From Parvibaculum sp. (lineage in GTDB: Bacteria; Pseudomonadota; Alphaproteobacteria; Parvibaculales; Parvibaculaceae), in assembly GCA_030645235.1 (NCBI GenBank), contig JAUSMV010000030.1:620001-684000 (forward strand): DNA of 64,000 bases, read 5' to 3'. Positions 41,101 to 50,685 of this stretch are shown here, in pieces. How positions within the stretch are numbered: the first letter of the stretch is position 1; each line of letters begins with the position of its first letter. A program made the position numbers and the translations under genes. The notes beneath the pieces were generated by a model, which did no database searches, had not been told where the DNA came from, and saw only the letters and a program-made list of their open reading frames with translations.

Positions 41101-44100
41101 GACCCGCGAGGCGCTGGAAGTATCCCGCCTCAGACGGGCTCACGCCCAGATGACGAAGCTGAACTTGTGCTTGTGTCCAGGCAAGCGCGGAGGCACGTTC
41201 AAAGGCATTCACGTCGCGGTGTTTGTCGATGAGATCGAGCAGATCTTGCCGCGTCGAAGCCGCCATCGTCCAAAACGCGATCCGCATCGTAGCGCCGGGA
41301 GCAATACGCACACGTCGGCGTTGAGCAAAAATGGGATCAAGCACAACGCCAACCGTACCGGATAATGTGTGTGCTCCGTTCGTGGAAATTGCGGTGCGCA
41401 GGTCTCTGTTGCGTCCGATAAAACGGGCTCTGTCGGTTTCCACTTCCGCTTTTCCGACCGCCTCGCCGTCAAGCACAGCAAGATGGGCAGCCCATATTTC
41501 AGGCTCTTCCGGTGAGCGGCGTCGCCGCGTTGCCAGAATGGCGCTTTCATTGGCGAGGTACTCGGTAACGACAAACAATTTTGAAAAAGCCGGATGGGCA
41601 ATATCTGCGGCTTGCGGGGCAAGCACGATTTCTGAATAGGATGTGATCTCAATTTCTCTGGCGGCAAGGCCTGAATTTGTGATCGATACCCGACGGACTT
41701 CGGCGTCATCTTCGGCTGAGACTACAATTTCCTGAAGTGTCGTGAGGGTGCCATCGACGCGCGTATACTGAGCGCGGTCTTCGTTGAAAATCACTTCATA
41801 AGTATCAGGCTCGATGCCGGCTGGTTGAAATCCGGTAGACCAGACCGCGCCGCTGTCGACGTCCCGCAAGAAGACATACGATCCCCAATCGTCGCATGTC
41901 GCATCCTCTCGCCAGCGCGTGATGGCGTGGTCCCCCCATCGGGTATAGCCGGACCCTACTGCCGTCATCATCACGGTATAGCGACCATTCGAGAGAAGCT
42001 GTGTGACCGGTGTCGGGCATTGCGTCGCGGTGAGACGGCGACCACCCGAAGCGGTCAGGGTCTCGCTCTTCGGGGCTGGCTTTACTTCCGACATCCATGG
42101 GGCAACCGAAGCAACTTCGCGTGGTGAGCGCTCCTGAAGCAAAAGCTCTGTTGCTTGCATCATCGGGTCGGCATGGAACCTTGTTCGCATCACGCCATCG
42201 AGAAGCGTATTGGCGATGGCGACAATGGTCATGCCCTGATGATGCGCCATGAAGGCGCGCACAATTTCGACTTGCCTGCCTTCGGGCACGCGTGAGCGCG
42301 TGTAGTCCAAGGCCTCGTAAAAGCCATAACGGCCTGCGCTGCCTTCCGCTGTCAGCCTTGTCAGATTCTCCACCGCCGCTTGCGGGTTGACCATGCTGGC
42401 GAGCGCTGTTGCATAGGGCGCAATCACCGTGTTGCTTTCAAGCCCACGCTTCAGACCTAGGCCCGGCACACCAAAGTTTGAATATTGATATGTGAGTTCT
42501 ATATCGCGCGCGTTATAGGCGGATTCTGATATGCCCCACGGGATGCCGAGCTTGGTGGCATAGGCGCGCTGCTGATGGACGATCAACCTGTTTGTCTGTT
42601 CAATCAGACTTCCCGCAGGGGCTCGCATAACAAGGGAGGGCATCAGATATTCAAACATGGAGCCTGACCATGAGATGAGTGCAGCGCCGCCAGCAATCGG
42701 TGTGACAGCGCGGCCAAGCCGGAACCAGTGGCGCGCAGGAATGTCACCTTTAGCGATGGCAAAGAAGCTGGCGAGTCGCGCCTCAGAGGCCAGCAGATCG
42801 TAGCAACTCGGATCAAGCTTGCCTTCGGTAACGAGATAACCGATTGAAAGCAACTTGCGGTCATCGTCGAACAAAAACTTATAATCCATTTCAAGTGCCA
42901 TGGATCGTGCTTTTGTCGCAATGGTCACAAGGCGCTCCGTGAGAGATTGCGCATTTATGACATCTCGATGGTGGCTCGCGATGGAGAGGCTGAGCGCGTC
43001 TATCCAGTAGATGAGGTCAGGATCAGCAACACCGCTCTCTGCAGAGAGAACTTTAAAGATGTCAGAGATTGTTTCAGCACGCACCTCAAGCTCGGTAAAT
43101 TCTTTGGCAAAGCTATCGCGATGCGCGGCGGCATAGAGCAACGTTGCGAAACCGTCGATGGCTTCGTTGAGTTGATGCCATGTGGGTGAGTGTGTTTGGT
43201 GCTCTCTACTCAGACGTTCAACTTCGGAGCATACGATCGTCAATGTATCGGTAAGGCTGGAGAAGCATTTTTTCGTATCCGATGGCGCCGTGGACCATTC
43301 CTGACACGCATTGGCAATGGCAATGAGATGACCGGCGAGATTGCCGCTATCAACCGATGAGATATAGGGAGGTTCAAGGACACGCATGTCCTGCGTATCA
43401 TACCAATTGTAGAAATGACCGTGAAAGCGAGCGAGTTTTGACATTGATGAGAGTGTCGCATCAAGACGTTCGGCCAGATCAATCCGGCCTATCCAGCCGA
43501 AGTCATGGGCGCTGACGGCGGATAAAAGATAGAGTCCAAGATTGGTCGGTGATGTGCGATGCGCAATCATCGCGATGTCTTCCTGATAATTGTCAGGCGG
43601 CAACATGTTGTCGAGCGGCGTCACAAAGGTTTCAAAGAAGCGCCACGTCTTGCGCGCGGTCAGGCGCAGAGCTTTAGCATCATCAGGTGTAACTGATATG
43701 TGGCCCGCGATATGCGGGGGACGACTAATCCAGCGCGCGCACATCGGGGCGAATGCCCAGCCGATGACGAAAGGGAGCGCCAGCATCCATGTCCCTGTAC
43801 CGAAAGTGAGGGATGCAGCCAATGTCAGAAGCGCGATGACAACACTGCAGACCATATGCCGATAGAAGCTCACCAGATCGAGGTTGCGACCGAGCGCCGC
43901 TTGAGCGGCGGGGGTCCATTCGAGCAGCTGGCGCCGCGTGACCAGGAGACGGACAAGCGTTCGCATGATGGCATCTGCCATCGACCAGGCTTGATTGGCG
44001 AGCAGGATGACCAGGAGGGCGGACTGAAGGAGGGCTAGACCTAAATCGTCCATGAGCGCGCTGAAATGGCTCCGCATCGTGATCTCAGGATGAGCCGGAA

Positions 44101-46744
44101 GGATCGCCGTGACGATAGGGAAGAATGACGGCAACAGCATTGTCGCCATGATAAAGAGCGTCCATAGCGCAGCGGCGTGAAGCGGTAATGACCACCCCAC
44201 GATGAGGGCGAAAATGAGCGCCGGTGCCGACAGTGTTCGACGTAGGTTGTCGAGCATCTTCCATCGACCCATCGCCGAGATGGCGTTGAACTTGTGATCA
44301 CCATCACCGCGCGGGCCGCATCCCAAAATCCACGGCAAGAGCTGCCAATCACCACGCGCCCAGCGATGATGGCGCGACATCGCGACGTCGTAGCGGGCGG
44401 GAAACTCCTCAACAACCTCAACATCTGAGGCAAGCCCGGCATGCGCGAAGATGCCTTCGAACAAGTCGTGACTCAGTAAAGTAGAATCCGGCACACGATT
44501 GGCAAGTGAATCCTCAAAGCAATCGACGTGATAGATGCCTTTGCCGGCATAAGAACCTTCGCCGAATAAGTCCTGATAAACATCGGAGATAGCTGACCCG
44601 TATGGATCAATGCCGTTCATGCTGGAAAAGACGCGCTGGAACAGCGACCCTTCACGGGCAACGGGCAGCGACGGGGTCACGCGTGGTTGCAGAATGGCAT
44701 AACCTTCAACGACGCGACCAAGCTTTTTATCAAAGCGCGGTCTGTTGAGAGGATGCGCCATCTTGCCGATCAAACGACGCACAGCATCGCGCGGCAACCG
44801 CGTGTCTGCATCGAGCGTGATGACATAGTGGACGTCGACCGGAGCATTGCTGCCTGTTGTGATGAATGTTGTATCGGTGGCACCGCGGAGCAGGCGATTG
44901 AGTTCATGCAACTTGCCGCGTTTGCGCTCCCAACCGATCCAGCATTGTTCACTTTCGTTCCAGACGCGACGCCGATGAAACAGCAAAAAACGTGCGCCAC
45001 CCGGCGCGGCGCCGTAGCGTTCATTCAATTTGGCGATGCCCGCTATCGCCAAGGCGAGCAGTTCATCGTCATCGGCCTCATGTTCGTGGGTTGCATCTGT
45101 CCAATCGGACAGAAGTGCAAAGTGGAGATCCCCTTCAAGACTTGCGAGATGGTGAACTTCTAATCGCTCGATCTGCTCTTCAATCGCGAGAGATGTTGTG
45201 AGCATGGTGGGAACGGCGACGAGCGTGCGCAAATGCGATGGAACGCCGTTGGATAGATCAAGAGCGGGCAGAAGGGTGGCGCCGAAAGCACGCGTGAGAA
45301 TTTGATTGAGAATTGCGACGGATAAATCAATGGCGGGAATAATACCCGCAACTGCCATAAGGCACAGCCACAACCCATCCACGCCAAACGAAGCGAGCTT
45401 GAACAGTGGAATGGCGAGGATCGCAGCAGCCATGATGAGACCGGCCCCCGCATAGCCACGAATGCCGAGAGCCCGGCCTTTGCGGCCAAACCATGCGCGA
45501 ATGCCGGGCGTGAAGCCAATGCCCTTTTCAAATGCGGGGCGCCCGCCTGCGAGCAAATAGTAACCCGGATCGCCTTGTCTTTCGTCTATCACTCCATCGT
45601 ATGAGCATGAAGCGCTCTGTGCTGCCGCGACAGCGCGTTCAGCGATCTCGATTTCAGTGCAGCTTGATCCGCGCGCAAGATTTTCAATGGCGCTGCGATA
45701 TAGATTGCGGGTTGGAAAATCCATCGAAAGATAGACCTTGCAGACCGCGAGCGCATCATCGACGAGACTCGTGCGTTCAAACAGGTCAGACCAATCGACA
45801 TCTGAAATGGAGCGCATACTGGTGATGATGTTGCGAACAGTGACACTGCCCGACCCTTGCCGTTGCAACTCTTTTCGCACCACGGCTTCGGCCGTTGTGC
45901 CTTGCGAGATGAGCCGCTGATCGAGCCAGGTGAGAACCGGCGTGACCTTCGGGTCTTGATCATGCAGCCGATGGATGAGTTCCACCGCAAAGGCATCCGG
46001 GAGCAACATGTGTTCGATATCTGCGAGGACCGACTGAGCGGGTTCGGGCGCGTGTTCCCCAACGCCGAGCAAACGATCGGCCAGCCGATCAGCATCCTGC
46101 CTCGCCACATAGCTATCAACGATGCGACCGGCCAATCGTCTGAGATTTTCGACTAAGACAATGCGCAGCGTAATGGAGACGGCCCACAGCTCGCCGATCA
46201 TCAGGGGTTGCACTTCCTGATAGGCACGGACAAACCGGCACAGCATATCACCGTCAAAGCGACTATCAGCATGGGCAACGAAAGCCCATGCGATACCGAA
46301 GACGCGCGGGTATCCCGCGAATGGCCCATCGGCTAGTTTGGGTAATTGTCGATAGTAACCCGGCGGAAGGTCGCTACGGATCTCGCGGATTTGTCTGTCA
46401 ACCAGATGATAATTGTCGATCAACCATTCGGCTGCTGGTGTTATGGCGCGGCCTTCATCAATGGCCTTAGCAATTTTGAGATGAGCATCGAGCAAAGCAG
46501 CGGCGTTGTCAGCCAATCGACCCGCCAGCGGTAGTCCGCGCGGAGAACCTGATGCTACGGGTTGAGCGCGCGCAAGGCTCCGCGCATGCTCCTCCATGCG
46601 CTCAACGCCGAAAAGCTCTTCGCGAATAGGCTGACGGTTATCCCAGGCGAACGCAGCAGGCGCGCGTCCGAGGAGACTGCGTATGGATGTCTTCAAAGCA
46701 ACCTTTCTTCCGCGTGATTGGATCGGCAAGCACGCAGTCGACAA
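38162..46744 (-). CDS. ndvB: Cyclic beta-1,2-glucan synthase
   Basis: 2860-aa ORF; YVITLDADTRLPRDAVRRLIGKMAHPLNRP (glycosyltransferase part), HHRWARGDWQLLPWI, C-terminal GH94-like GTGDWNDGMNRVG. Confidence 0.96.
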   Translation of the reverse strand: MSTACLPIQSRGRKVALKTSIRSLLGRAPAAFAWDNRQPIREELFGVERMEEHARSLARAQPVASGSPRGLPLAGRLADNAAALLDAHLKIAKAIDEGRAITPAAEWLIDNYHLVDRQIREIRSDLPPGYYRQLPKLADGPFAGYPRVFGIAWAFVAHADSRFDGDMLCRFVRAYQEVQPLMIGELWAVSITLRIVLVENLRRLAGRIVDSYVARQDADRLADRLLGVGEHAPEPAQSVLADIEHMLLPDAFAVELIHRLHDQDPKVTPVLTWLDQRLISQGTTAEAVVRKELQRQGSGSVTVRNIITSMRSISDVDWSDLFERTSLVDDALAVCKVYLSMDFPTRNLYRSAIENLARGSSCTEIEIAERAVAAAQSASCSYDGVIDERQGDPGYYLLAGGRPAFEKGIGFTPGIRAWFGRKGRALGIRGYAGAGLIMAAAILAIPLFKLASFGVDGLWLCLMAVAGIIPAIDLSVAILNQILTRAFGATLLPALDLSNGVPSHLRTLVAVPTMLTTSLAIEEQIERLEVHHLASLEGDLHFALLSDWTDATHEHEADDDELLALAIAGIAKLNERYGAAPGGARFLLFHRRRVWNESEQCWIGWERKRGKLHELNRLLRGATDTTFITTGSNAPVDVHYVITLDADTRLPRDAVRRLIGKMAHPLNRPRFDKKLGRVVEGYAILQPRVTPSLPVAREGSLFQRVFSSMNGIDPYGSAISDVYQDLFGEGSYAGKGIYHVDCFEDSLANRVPDSTLLSHDLFEGIFAHAGLASDVEVVEEFPARYDVAMSRHHRWARGDWQLLPWILGCGPRGDGDHKFNAISAMGRWKMLDNLRRTLSAPALIFALIVGWSLPLHAAALWTLFIMATMLLPSFFPIVTAILPAHPEITMRSHFSALMDDLGLALLQSALLVILLANQAWSMADAIMRTLVRLLVTRRQLLEWTPAAQAALGRNLDLVSFYRHMVCSVVIALLTLAASLTFGTGTWMLALPFVIGWAFAPMCARWISRPPHIAGHISVTPDDAKALRLTARKTWRFFETFVTPLDNMLPPDNYQEDIAMIAHRTSPTNLGLYLLSAVSAHDFGWIGRIDLAERLDATLSSMSKLARFHGHFYNWYDTQDMRVLEPPYISSVDSGNLAGHLIAIANACQEWSTAPSDTKKCFSSLTDTLTIVCSEVERLSREHQTHSPTWHQLNEAIDGFATLLYAAAHRDSFAKEFTELEVRAETISDIFKVLSAESGVADPDLIYWIDALSLSIASHHRDVINAQSLTERLVTIATKARSMALEMDYKFLFDDDRKLLSIGYLVTEGKLDPSCYDLLASEARLASFFAIAKGDIPARHWFRLGRAVTPIAGGAALISWSGSMFEYLMPSLVMRAPAGSLIEQTNRLIVHQQRAYATKLGIPWGISESAYNARDIELTYQYSNFGVPGLGLKRGLESNTVIAPYATALASMVNPQAAVENLTRLTAEGSAGRYGFYEALDYTRSRVPEGRQVEIVRAFMAHHQGMTIVAIANTLLDGVMRTRFHADPMMQATELLLQERSPREVASVAPWMSEVKPAPKSETLTASGGRRLTATQCPTPVTQLLSNGRYTVMMTAVGSGYTRWGDHAITRWREDATCDDWGSYVFLRDVDSGAVWSTGFQPAGIEPDTYEVIFNEDRAQYTRVDGTLTTLQEIVVSAEDDAEVRRVSITNSGLAAREIEITSYSEIVLAPQAADIAHPAFSKLFVVTEYLANESAILATRRRRSPEEPEIWAAHLAVLDGEAVGKAEVETDRARFIGRNRDLRTAISTNGAHTLSGTVGVVLDPIFAQRRRVRIAPGATMRIAFWTMAASTRQDLLDLIDKHRDVNAFERASALAWTQAQVQLRHLGVSPSEAGYFQRLAGHLLYATSTLRPSSETILRGAGTQSSLWPYGISGDVPILLLRISETEDLDIVHEVLQAFQYLKMKQLAVDIVILNDRSSSYVQDLQIAIETLVRTNQSRLAADHKRTAGSIFVLRSDLMSADARALLISVSRVVLVGRRGRLSDQLEHASGSALNPAPVIKRPKPVSTAPSDNAAMTRELEFFNGLGGFSDDGREYVTILQSGQTTPAPWINVIANTGFGFQVGVEGGGCTWSGNARENQLTPWSNDPVSDRSGEAFYIRDADTGDLWSATASPIRNENATYIARHGRGYSRFSHTSYEIAVDLTQFVSLCDPIKISRLRLRNHSSRVRRLDLTAYAEWVLGPSRQASAAFVTTTIDQETGALFAQNLWNGPFGSKIAFADMENLQDDWTGDRTEFIGRNGTLRQPEALVGQTAFSKSTGAGLDPCCAMRTTVKLQPGESIEIAFFLGQAANTGDARALITRYRAADLDIVEREIETFWTNVLGKVQVKTPDRSMDIMLNGWLLYQTIACRIWARSAFYQSSGAYGFRDQLQDGTAVLASSPAMVRQHLLHAASRQFIEGDVQHWWLPHSGQGIRTHFSDDRVWLAYIAAHYIQGSGDDAVLDEIVAFLEGPKLGPNEHDAYFQPTISDTSASLYEHCALALDCSLASGGHGLPLIGTGDWNDGMNRVGACGDGESVWLGWLLLATLNAFGPLAEARGDAKRAVTWRAHASALEASLDREAWDGEWYRRGWFDDGSPLGSAASIECQIDSIAQSWAVLSGSKNIERATQAMASAGRELVRPQDGVALLFRPPFDKTPLDPGYIKGYPPGIRENGGQYTHAALWSVMALAELGQGDKAVELFAMLNPINHARTRADVHRYKVEPYVVAADVYSIAPHVGRGGWTWYTGSAGWMQRAGIESILGLRIEGTVLCLDPCLPTTWPEARITFLHGAARYEIVIENPEGHSRGVVMADLDGVTLNERPLRIEIDDREGVRHLRVRL

Positions 46745-47014
46745 CGCGCGCTCACAACGCGTTGCATAGGCCCCTCTGAACGATAGGCAAGAACTGTGGC
46801 ACCGATGCGGCGAAGCGCCGACAAATCATCCGCAAAGCCCCTTGGGGGGCATGGAGAGGAGAATATCGGGACACCGGACTGTGCAGAAAGCATCGGAAAC
46901 TACTCAGGCCATCGTGACAATCCCCCACGCAGCGGTCTTCCGTGAAGTATTGCTTTGACCATTTTGTCCGTTTTGCGCCGATATTGTTGAAAAACCCCGC
47001 CATTGTCGGCGCCG

Positions 47015-47206
47015 GGGACACGTGATCTCAACGAAGATGCCCGCGATGTCGCCAGAGCCATTGCGGCCACATCCGCTTACGAACGCTCCCGGCATCACCG
47101 CAAGAAGGTTGAGATGCTCTTTGTGCACCTCAAGCGCATTCTCCAGATGGCGCATTTGAGGCTGCGGGGTCCGTGCGGTGCGCGAGACGAGTTCCTGCTT
47201 GCCGCC
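47015..47206 (+). pseudogene. Transposase C-terminal fragment (IS1182-like)
   Basis: RDLNEDARDVARAIAATSAYERSRHHRKKVEMLFVHLKRILQMAHLRLRGPCGARDEFLLAA without an N-terminal catalytic part. Confidence 0.7.
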
Positions 47207-47310
47207 AACGCCTCACACGGCGTCCATTGCCGCATAAAGCGCCCCAACGGTCACCCTGCCCCCCCACATCACACTGGTAGTTGGAAAACACCCGGAAAGA
47301 CCGGACTGAT

Positions 47311-47385
47311 TGGCTGGGGCGGGAGGATTCGAACCTCCGAATGACGGAATCAAAATCCGTTGCCTTACCACTTGGCGACGCCCCA
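47311..47385 (-). tRNA. tRNA-Gln (anticodon UUG)
   Basis: Reverse strand TGGGGCGTCGCCAAGTGGTAAGGCAACGGATTTTGATTCCGTCATTCGGAGGTTCGAATCCTCCCGCCCCAGCCA. Confidence 0.95.
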
Positions 47386-47554
47386 GCAGGACCCTTAGGG
47401 CAAATCAAGTTTGCCGTTCAAAGCGCGGCGGAAGATACAGAGAACATCTGTCCAAAGCAACCGAACGGGGGCCTAAAAATAGCGGCAAAAGAGGCCTGAA
47501 TCTTGGGCTTGCAGGGGCCAAGCGCGGAGGCTATAACGCCGCCTCGGATTGGAA

Positions 47555-47631
47555 CGGAGTGTGGCGCAGTCTGGTAGCGCACGTCGTTCGGGACGACGGG
47601 GTCGGAGGTTCGAATCCTCTCACTCCGACCA
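47555..47631 (+). tRNA. tRNA-Pro (anticodon CGG)
   Basis: CGGAGTGTGGCGCAGTCTGGTAGCGCACGTCGTTCGGGACGACGGGGTCGGAGGTTCGAATCCTCTCACTCCGACCA. Confidence 0.95.
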
Positions 47632-47771
47632 ATCTGATAATGCTTACGGTGAAGCATTTCCCGAGTTTCCCTACAGAATAGCGAGTGACGGATGCGTTGA
47701 GCCCTGTGGCCCACACGCCACTGTGCCTATTTGACATGCCCTTCTCCCTCCCTATTATGCGCCCTGCTTGA

Positions 47772-47985
47772 TGGTTCCTGAGACGTGACCCCGGTCGCGG
47801 TCGAAGGAGGCAAGAGGGAACGGGGTGAGTTTTCACAAAATGAAAGCGATGCCCCGGCTGCCCCCGCAACTGTAAGCGGTGAGGTCCCGTTCAATTAAGC
47901 CACTGTTGCGCTCTTCCTTTTCGGATGGGTGTGATGGGAAGGCGGAACGCGACTGATGACCCGTGAGCCAGGAGACCTGCCACTG
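47772..47985 (+). promoter_or_regulatory. Cobalamin (adenosylcobalamin) riboswitch
   Basis: AGAGGGAACGGGGTGAG...GCTGCCCCCGCAACTGTAAGCGGTGAGG...AAGCCACTG...GGGAAGGCGG...GTGAGCCAGGAGACCTGCC (B12 box). Confidence 0.93.
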
Positions 47986-48121
47986 AGCGCGTCAACTGCC
48001 GGTGGCCGGGGTGTGTCAACGGGGCGGTATCCGCTCGTCCGGGCCTCGCCTCATTTGCTCTCATTTCATGTCACCGGTCCTTGCGGCCGGGGTTGGCCGC
48101 TTCGACATGATGGGGGTTCAA

Positions 48122-50098
48122 ATGAACAACTCACACTTTGGGGCGCTTTGTATTTCCGCGCTCACACTCGCCTTGACGACCGCTCCGGCTCACGCCGATG
48201 AGACAATCACCACACAGGAACTGCTGATCACAAGCGGCGCGGAAGCGCGACCGACGAAGGAGATTGCAAGCTCTTACACGATCATTTCTGCCAAAGACAT
48301 TGAGACCTACCAGTACCGCGATGTCGTGGCGGCGCTTCAGACCGTGCCCGGATTGCAGGTCGTGCGCTCCGGCGGCGCGGGGCAGATTGCTTCCGTGTTC
48401 ACACGCGGCGCGAACTCGAACCAGACACTCGTGATGGTCAACGGTCTCGCCATCAACGATCCGTCGTCACCCGGCGGCGCGGCGAACCTCGCCAATATCC
48501 CGATGGAAAATATCGAGCGCATTGAAGTCGTGCGCGGCGCCCAAAGCGCGCTCTATGGCAGCCAGGCCATTGGCGGCGTCATCAATATCATCACCAAGTC
48601 GGGCGGCGACACACCCGTCTCGACCGCCAAGGTGGAAGCCGGCACGCTCGGCACCATCAACACGTCTGCCTCGACCAGCGGCAAAGTGCTGGGGACGGAT
48701 TATTTTCTCTCCGCCTCACGCGACGCCACCGACGGCAATGATGTGACGCCCACATACCTGCGCGGCACACAGACCAAAGAAAAAGACAGCAACGAAGCTT
48801 ACGGGATCTCCGGCAAAGTCGGCTTCCCGATCGGTGACATCGCGAAGTCGAACCTCTCCATTCAATATACGAGTGCGAACACGGATATTGACGATTCAGG
48901 CGACGATGCTTTCTTTACGCCTGTTTACGAGAACTATAACAACCAGATCAAGACGACACGCCTCCTCATCGGCGGCGATGTCAGCGGCAGCTACTTCAAC
49001 AATCGCTGGCGTCCGAAATTTTCAGCCGGTCTCGTGCGCACGATTTCAAACTCCTATGATTATGCGGCGGGTGCCGATGATAGCGTCTATTCCTATCAGC
49101 TCGGATATTCAGGCGACACCAAGACACTCGCTTTCGACAATGCGTTTGATCTGACGGAAAATATCGGCCTGACATTCGGCGAGTCCTATTCAGAAGACAG
49201 CTACGCGGCCAACGGCTATCGCGACTTTACCGGCGGCTTTGTCATCGCACCGAACACTGACGCCGAAACATCAACATCGGCGACTTATCTCGGCGTGAAT
49301 TTCAACATCAATGACAGTTTCTTTCTGACACTCAGCGGTCGCTATGACGTGCCGGAAGATTTCGACAATCGCTTCAGCTACACGATTGCACCGGCCTATG
49401 AAATTGCGTCAACCAATACACGCTTCATGGCGAGCTATGGCACGGGCTTCAAAGCACCATCGCTCTATCAGATGTTTGGTTTTGATCCCAATTCGTTCGG
49501 CAATTTCTATATCGGCAATCCGAACCTGAAGCCGGAAACAAGCAAGAGCTGGGACGCAGGGTTCGAGCAAGGTCTGCTCGACGACAAGCTGCGCCTCGGG
49601 GCGACATGGTTCCACTCCGACATCAAAGACGCGATCTCGATTGTCTTTATCGGCTTTGACTCAACCGCCATCAATAGCGACGAACTTTCAAGCGAAGGGC
49701 TTGAAACGTTCATCTCCTATGATGTGACGACACGCATCAGCACACGGATCGACTATACCTATACGCTGATTGATGCGGATATTTACACCACCACGATGAC
49801 GCGCCGCCCGCGCCACAAGATCGGCTTCACGGCGGATTGGCGTCCGCTCGACGGCACGGTCCTCTCGACCAATGTGCAATGGGTCGATCCCTATCGCGAC
49901 GTGCCGCGTGACGGTTTTGGCTATTATGTTTACCCCGCGCCTTACACGGTCGTGAACGTGGCATTGAGCCAAAAACTTACCGATGCGCTGACGCTGACGG
50001 CGAGAATCAACAACCTGCTCGATCAGAAATATGAACCCGCCCACGGCTTTGAAGCCGCCGGTATTGAGGCTCTGGCGGGGCTGGCCGTGACGTTCTGA
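48122..50098 (+). CDS. btuB: TonB-dependent vitamin B12 receptor (BtuB-like)
   Basis: Plug domain DVVAALQTVPGLQVVRSGGAGQIASVFTRGANSNQTLVMVNGLAINDPSSPGG; C-terminal LLDQKYEPAHGFEAAG; downstream of B12 riboswitch. Confidence 0.88.
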   Translation: MNNSHFGALCISALTLALTTAPAHADETITTQELLITSGAEARPTKEIASSYTIISAKDIETYQYRDVVAALQTVPGLQVVRSGGAGQIASVFTRGANSNQTLVMVNGLAINDPSSPGGAANLANIPMENIERIEVVRGAQSALYGSQAIGGVINIITKSGGDTPVSTAKVEAGTLGTINTSASTSGKVLGTDYFLSASRDATDGNDVTPTYLRGTQTKEKDSNEAYGISGKVGFPIGDIAKSNLSIQYTSANTDIDDSGDDAFFTPVYENYNNQIKTTRLLIGGDVSGSYFNNRWRPKFSAGLVRTISNSYDYAAGADDSVYSYQLGYSGDTKTLAFDNAFDLTENIGLTFGESYSEDSYAANGYRDFTGGFVIAPNTDAETSTSATYLGVNFNINDSFFLTLSGRYDVPEDFDNRFSYTIAPAYEIASTNTRFMASYGTGFKAPSLYQMFGFDPNSFGNFYIGNPNLKPETSKSWDAGFEQGLLDDKLRLGATWFHSDIKDAISIVFIGFDSTAINSDELSSEGLETFISYDVTTRISTRIDYTYTLIDADIYTTTMTRRPRHKIGFTADWRPLDGTVLSTNVQWVDPYRDVPRDGFGYYVYPAPYTVVNVALSQKLTDALTLTARINNLLDQKYEPAHGFEAAGIEALAGLAVTF

Positions 50099-50116
50099 TC
50101 GTCTGACTACGGATGG

Positions 50117-50154
50117 AAAAAGGGCGCGCGGGAATCACCTTCGCGCCCTTTTTT
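50117..50154 (+). terminator. Rho-independent terminator after btuB
   Basis: AAAAAGGGCGCG-CGGGAATCACCTT-CGCGCCCTTTTTT hairpin with T tract. Confidence 0.85.
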
Positions 50155-50377
50155 GATGCCTCGCGAAAGCGGGGATAGGCAAGTTATCCATCAACTTTGA
50201 GGCTCGGATTCATCAAGATTCTTGCAAGAGATTCGAGGTTTCCATGCAGAGATCGTTGGTTTTTCATTGGTTGGTTTCGAGGGTGCGGCAAAACGAGAAA
50301 TAATCAGGCGGGGATAGTGATTTTTTTCCATTTTATCCTGTTGCCCTCTTCCGTTTTTCTCTCCTCGAAAATCGCGT

Positions 50378-50460
50378 GTCACCCCTGCCATGTCGCGGGG
50401 TGACGGTTGCGGGTTTGACCGGCGCTCTCTGGGTTGCTTCGCTGCGCTCGCAATGACGGG
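50378..50460. repeat. Dispersed palindromic repeats: GTCACCCC...GGGGTGAC and GGTTGCTTCGCTGCGCTCGCAATGACGGG
   Basis: Inverted repeat read directly; second word resembles widely dispersed intergenic bacterial repeats. Confidence 0.65.
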
Positions 50461-50477
50461 AGTGAGGAAGCGAAGCG

Positions 50478-50530
50478 CCCCCACCCAAAAAATCTAAGAA
50501 GATTTTTTGACCTCCCCACAAGGGGGAGGT
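50478..50530 (+). repeat. Double-hairpin repeat family, copy 1
   Basis: CCCCCACCCAAAAAATCTAAGAAGATTTTTTGACCTCCCCACAAGGGGGAGGT. Confidence 0.85.
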
Positions 50531-50563
50531 GAGGAAGAAAGAAAGACCCTCACCCGTCGGCGT

Positions 50564-50588
50564 GAAATTAGTCCACCGGACTAATTTC
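50564..50588. repeat. Perfect 11-bp-arm palindrome GAAATTAGTCC-ACC-GGACTAATTTC
   Basis: Read directly. Confidence 0.85.
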
Positions 50589-50601
50589 TAATCCGCCTCC
50601 G

Positions 50602-50620
50602 CCTCTCCCAGAGGGAGAGG
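50602..50620. repeat. Palindromic repeat CCTCTCCC-AGA-GGGAGAGG
   Basis: Read directly. Confidence 0.8.
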
Positions 50621-50685
50621 ACTTTATTGCGAAGGGTACCCCCCTCCCTAGCCCTCCCCCTCAAGGGGGGAGGGGATTTAGGGCA

